From NCBI GenBank assembly GCA_013151555.1, contig JAADIA010000027.1:1-20540 (forward strand): a stretch of DNA of 20,540 nucleotides, written 5' to 3'. The DNA comes from Nitrospirota bacterium (GTDB lineage Bacteria > NPL-UPA2 > JAADIA01). Each line of letters begins with the position of its first letter. Position 1 is the first letter of the stretch. The notes beneath the pieces are model-generated. The model was not told the origin of the DNA and did no database searches. It was given only the letters and a program-made list of their open reading frames with translations. Shown here one piece after another: positions 17,836 to 20,540 of the stretch. The position numbers and the translations under genes were made by a program.

Positions 17836-17948
17836 AGAGACTACAGACTATAGATAAATAGACTATAGACTAAAAGATTAAAATATTTTTGGTTTTTATC
17901 TGAAGCCTGAGGCCTAAAGTCTGAGGTCTAAAGTTTGAGGTCTGCAAT
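17828..17948. repeat. Heptamer foldback repeat supplying the waaA ribosome site
   Basis: Left arm 17828-17879: units CAGACTA, TAGACTA (three clean 7-base steps plus 8- and 9-base steps). Right arm 17900-17948: seven perfect steps with CTGAAGC, CTGAGGC, CTAAAGT, CTGAGGT, TTGAGGT and CTGCAAT, the reverse complement type of the left arm (CAGAC/GTCTG). The left arm contains the stop of the macro-domain gene. In the right arm the unit TTGAGGT provides GAGG six bases before the waaA ATG, and the last unit contains the A and T of that start codon. Confidence 0.85.
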
Positions 17949-19242
17949 GTATCTTTTCTATAACTTATTGTTACTATTTTCCTTTTTAGTAGGTCTTCCT
18001 TCTTTCTTTTTAGGTAAAATGCTTTTTACTGGTAAGTACCGGAAAAGTTTCCGGCAGAAGTTTGGATTTATTCCCTCTTCTCTTCAAGAAAAGATGGTAG
18101 GCTCTCCCTGTATCTGGATAAACGCCGTTTCGGTAGGGGAAGTCATCGCTGTTAGTTCTCTCGTCAAAGCTCTCCACAAGATGTATCCTCAAGCTTGTCT
18201 CATCTTCTCCACGGGCACGGAGACCGGTCAGGAGATGGCCCGAAAGATGGTGAAGGAAGCCACTGCCTATATCTATTATCCTTTAGACCTGCCCTGGATA
18301 GTACGCAGAACGTTAGATATAGTTAATCCAGACCTCTTTATCAATACCGAGACGGAACTCTGGCCGAATTTCCTCCGCCTGGCTAAGAAGAGAGGCGTCA
18401 AAATAATATTGGTTAACGGACGGATTTCGGTAAGGTCCTTTAGCCGTTATCGAAAGACTGCTTTTTTCTGGAGGAAGGTCCTGGATAACCTGGATGTGAT
18501 GAGCATGATCTCTGAGATTGATGCGGAAAGAATCCGGGCTATAGGTGCCAAACCGGAACGAGTGTTTGTGAATGGTAATTCCAAATATGATGCTTTGGCA
18601 GGTCGGACAGAACCCCGTTTTGAAGAGGAGCTGCGAAAGATACTGAAGATAAACGAAGAAGAAAAGGTCTTTATTGCTGCCAGTACTCATCGGGGAGAAG
18701 AGGAGATAGTTCTGCAAGCTTATAAGAGATTCCTGGAAAAGTTCCCCGGGCTACTCTTAATTATTATTCCCCGGCATATTGAGCGAGTAGGGGAGGTTGA
18801 AGAAATTGTGAAGAAGGAAGGAGTCGGTCCTTGTATCCGTCGGAGCCGGATTGAAGGAAGCAAACAATCAAGGACGGAGTCAATAATTATCCTGGATAGT
18901 ATAGGAGAATTGTTTAAGGTCTATAGCCTGGGAACGCTCGTCTTCTGTGGAGGAAGCTTCGTTCCCCGGGGAGGACAGAACATCATGGAACCGGCTGCCT
19001 GGGGGAAAGTTGTCTTCTATGGTCCGTCTATGGAAGACTTTCTTGATGCTAAAGAGCTTCTGGAAAGAGCCGGAGCAGGGATACCCGTAGAGAGCGTAGA
19101 GACATTAATAGAAAAAGGATTAGCTTTGCTTTCCCAGCCCCGGGAACTCAAAAAGCGGGGAGAAGCCGGCCGGAAAGTGGTAATGTCCTCCGGGGGAGCC
19201 GGGCAACGGAATGCCGAATTAGTAAGAGGATTGTTAAAATAG
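17947..19242 (+). CDS. waaA: 3-deoxy-D-manno-octulosonic acid (KDO) transferase
   Basis: Adds KDO to lipid IVA during lipopolysaccharide synthesis, at the inner face of the inner membrane. 431 residues from ATG 17947, with GAGG (17937-17940) six bases before it; TTG 17935 is an alternative. The N-terminal membrane anchor is residues about 3-22. The first domain has INAVSVGEVIA with the catalytic glutamate, STGTETG and TETELWPNFL; the second domain has the nucleotide-sugar region FCGGSFVPRGGQNIMEPAAWG. Length and both GT-B domains fit family GT30. It is good evidence for an outer membrane. Its last codons and stop lie in the left arm of the palindrome at 19235-19284. Confidence 0.94.
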   Translation: MYLFYNLLLLFSFLVGLPSFFLGKMLFTGKYRKSFRQKFGFIPSSLQEKMVGSPCIWINAVSVGEVIAVSSLVKALHKMYPQACLIFSTGTETGQEMARKMVKEATAYIYYPLDLPWIVRRTLDIVNPDLFINTETELWPNFLRLAKKRGVKIILVNGRISVRSFSRYRKTAFFWRKVLDNLDVMSMISEIDAERIRAIGAKPERVFVNGNSKYDALAGRTEPRFEEELRKILKINEEEKVFIAASTHRGEEEIVLQAYKRFLEKFPGLLLIIIPRHIERVGEVEEIVKKEGVGPCIRRSRIEGSKQSRTESIIILDSIGELFKVYSLGTLVFCGGSFVPRGGQNIMEPAAWGKVVFYGPSMEDFLDAKELLERAGAGIPVESVETLIEKGLALLSQPRELKKRGEAGRKVVMSSGGAGQRNAELVRGLLK

Positions 19243-19284
19243 GGACAGACACTATTTAATTAAATAGTGTCTGTCCCTATTTTA
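19235..19284. terminator. Perfect 50-bp palindrome, two-way terminator between convergent genes
   Basis: Two arms of 25 bases pair without mismatch around the centre between 19259 and 19260; the arm contains GGGACAGACACTATTTAA. The stop codon TAG of waaA (19240-19242) is in the left arm and the stop codon TAA of the nitroreductase (19284-19282) is in the right arm. Both outer ends are A/T runs (AAAA, TTTT), so it can end transcripts from both sides. The GGGACAG box is shared with the 35-bp palindrome arrays, so it may be a REP-type element recruited here. Confidence 0.85.
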
Positions 19285-19857
19285 GTATTTGTTCTGGTGG
19301 AGGATGTCGGATAGTTTTCTCTTGGGGATGTGGAGGGTGCCTTTATTGTCTTTCCAGTACTTGATGGAATCTTGCATTTCCTCTGCTATAGGTGATTCGA
19401 GGGGGTAGCCGAGAGCGATTACGGAATCGATAGGGCAATGGTCGGGAATGTTTAATAGCTTTTGCAAGGTTTCCCGTTCGATAGAACCCAGCCAACAGGA
19501 ACCGATCCCTTCTTCCATGGCGGTGAGGATGATGTTTTCAATAGCTGCGGCAGCATCGCTTACTCCGGACATCTTTGTCTTTTCTTTATTGGTAAGGACG
19601 ATAATATAAGCTGTTGGTCTTTCCCCTTCGGGAGGATTTCCCGCGGGAGCAATATAGGCTGCCCAACGCAAAGTGGAAAATACCCGGTCGACCAGATCGG
19701 GTTTGTCTACCACGATGTACTCGTTTGGCTGGAGGTTGCCTGCCGAAGGAGCTAACCGGGCTGCGTTAATCAATTTCTCCAGAGTCTCTTGGGGAAGGGG
19801 AGTTTGTTTGAACCGTCTTACCGTCCGCCGTTTGCAAATAGCTTCATAAACATTCAT
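19282..19857 (-). CDS. Nitroreductase family protein (FMN-dependent)
   Basis: 191 residues, read on the minus strand from ATG 19857 with AAGGAG eight bases upstream. The FMN-binding pattern is clear: RRTVRRFKQTPLP at the start, AARLAPSAGNLQPNEY (residues about 32-47), AAAIENIILTAMEEGIGSCWLGS in the middle and the ALGYP motif near the end. These flavoenzymes reduce nitro groups, quinones or flavins with NAD(P)H, or act as dehydrogenases; the true substrate cannot be read from sequence. It follows the PHP-type hydrolase gene by 44 bases on the same strand and is probably cotranscribed with it. Confidence 0.9.
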   Translation of the reverse strand: MNVYEAICKRRTVRRFKQTPLPQETLEKLINAARLAPSAGNLQPNEYIVVDKPDLVDRVFSTLRWAAYIAPAGNPPEGERPTAYIIVLTNKEKTKMSGVSDAAAAIENIILTAMEEGIGSCWLGSIERETLQKLLNIPDHCPIDSVIALGYPLESPIAEEMQDSIKYWKDNKGTLHIPKRKLSDILHQNKY

Positions 19858-19901
19858 TTCTGTAACTCCTTAAAGGATGCGTACCATCCTCTTTTAAATT
19901 T

Positions 19902-20540
19902 TTATTCACGTGCCCGCATATCTTTGTATACTTTCCGGGCTTTATTGATGTATCCCAGCAGATACTTTCCCTGGTCTGCTGGGATTGTGCCGTCGTTAAT
20001 CAGGTTCTCTAACTCGCTTAGTTTGCCTTCCATGTAGGTAATGCGTTTGTCAAGTCCGTCAAGATTCCAAAAAGGTTTTCCCGCAACGGTGATATAAATC
20101 GCTGTGGTATGACCCGCTGTCTTTTTACCTAACGCTTTCCCGGCAATCCATAAGCTTTGATTTACTTGAAGTTCGTATTCAAGGGTGCAATCGGTCTCTT
20201 CTTTCTTGCTTTCCGGGATGGCTTCAGCAATAGTTTTGCCCATGGAAACCAGTTCTATTTTTTTCAACGTGTCTAAGGTTGGATTTATCCGGGCCCGTAA
20301 TTTAACCTTTAGTTTCCCGGGAGCTTTGAGGGTAATCTCAGAGCCGGGAAGTTGTCCCTCTACGGTAAAATCGATTACCGGACCGGTAGAAACATAGGTC
20401 TTTCCTTCCTTAAAGGCTTTCAACCAATTTTTAAAATTAAAATCTCCCCGGACATAAACAAAGAAATTGCGATTACCAAACCATTCTGCATAAGGATAAT
20501 CAGAGCCTAAGGCGACTGTCTGTTTAAACCCTAAATTCCA
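19902..20540 (-). CDS. PHP-type hydrolase, C-terminal part (cut by right edge)
   Basis: The minus-strand frame is open from base 20540 to a TAA at 19902, 213 codons, so the start is outside the window; an internal TTG at 20423 is not a real start. It is clearly related to the C-terminal part of the 1849-3558 protein: LGSDYPY matches the metal-site SGSDSPW, GQLPGSE is identical, LWIAGKALGKKTAGHTTAIYI matches IWIVCRSTYSHTSPVYI, and both continue with a W-N after KPF/EPW and end in a charged coiled-coil-like tail. It holds the final metal-binding aspartate of the PHP domain and the beta-sandwich that follows. Function is inferred from the full-length homologue. Confidence 0.8.
   Translation of the reverse strand, partial: WNLGFKQTVALGSDYPYAEWFGNRNFFVYVRGDFNFKNWLKAFKEGKTYVSTGPVIDFTVEGQLPGSEITLKAPGKLKVKLRARINPTLDTLKKIELVSMGKTIAEAIPESKKEETDCTLEYELQVNQSLWIAGKALGKKTAGHTTAIYITVAGKPFWNLDGLDKRITYMEGKLSELENLINDGTIPADQGKYLLGYINKARKVYKDMRARE

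Overview
The window looks like the chromosome of an uncultured diderm (Gram-negative type) bacterium using the standard bacterial code. A KDO transferase (waaA) and an AsmA-like envelope protein point to an outer membrane with lipopolysaccharide; glutamate racemase and an amidase point to peptidoglycan. A giant-type glycine-rich secreted protein and two large PHP-type secreted hydrolases resemble what is seen in PVC-related and other candidate phyla, but no marker here fixes the phylum.

Layout. 1-867 (minus) is the N-terminal part of a secreted glycine-rich protein cut by the left edge; it is not an obvious ORF because it has no stop in the window. 868-1848 is a gene-free stretch with a 7-bp-period foldback repeat, a hairpin and a 35-bp tandem palindrome array. 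1849-3558 is a secreted PHP/CehA-type hydrolase, followed by a second copy of the same palindrome array. 3822-6702 is a MrfA-like helicase fused to a MrfB-like DEDD exonuclease, broken by one frameshift near 4585. 7124-8794 is an amidase plus glutamate racemase pair. 9010-9375 is queD, preceded by a 150-bp nest of palindromes. 9453-10538 is an AsmA-like protein.

10708-17222 is a run of glutamine-dependent biosynthetic enzymes, all on the plus strand: hisH, guaA, pyrG, hisF, purF. HisH and HisF form one enzyme (IGP synthase) but are separated here by guaA and pyrG. Two closely similar sigma70-type promoters precede hisH and pyrG. A macro-domain gene and waaA follow. waaA converges on a minus-strand pair (nitroreductase; C-terminal part of a second PHP-type hydrolase cut by the right edge), and both convergent stop codons lie inside one perfect 50-bp palindrome.

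The most unusual thing in the window is a family of 7-bp-period repeats at six loci. Each locus has its own heptamer, three clearly have the repeat on one arm and its reverse complement on the other (foldback), several contain the stop codon of the upstream gene, one supplies the Shine-Dalgarno sequence and start codon of waaA, and one is inserted in frame inside hisF.
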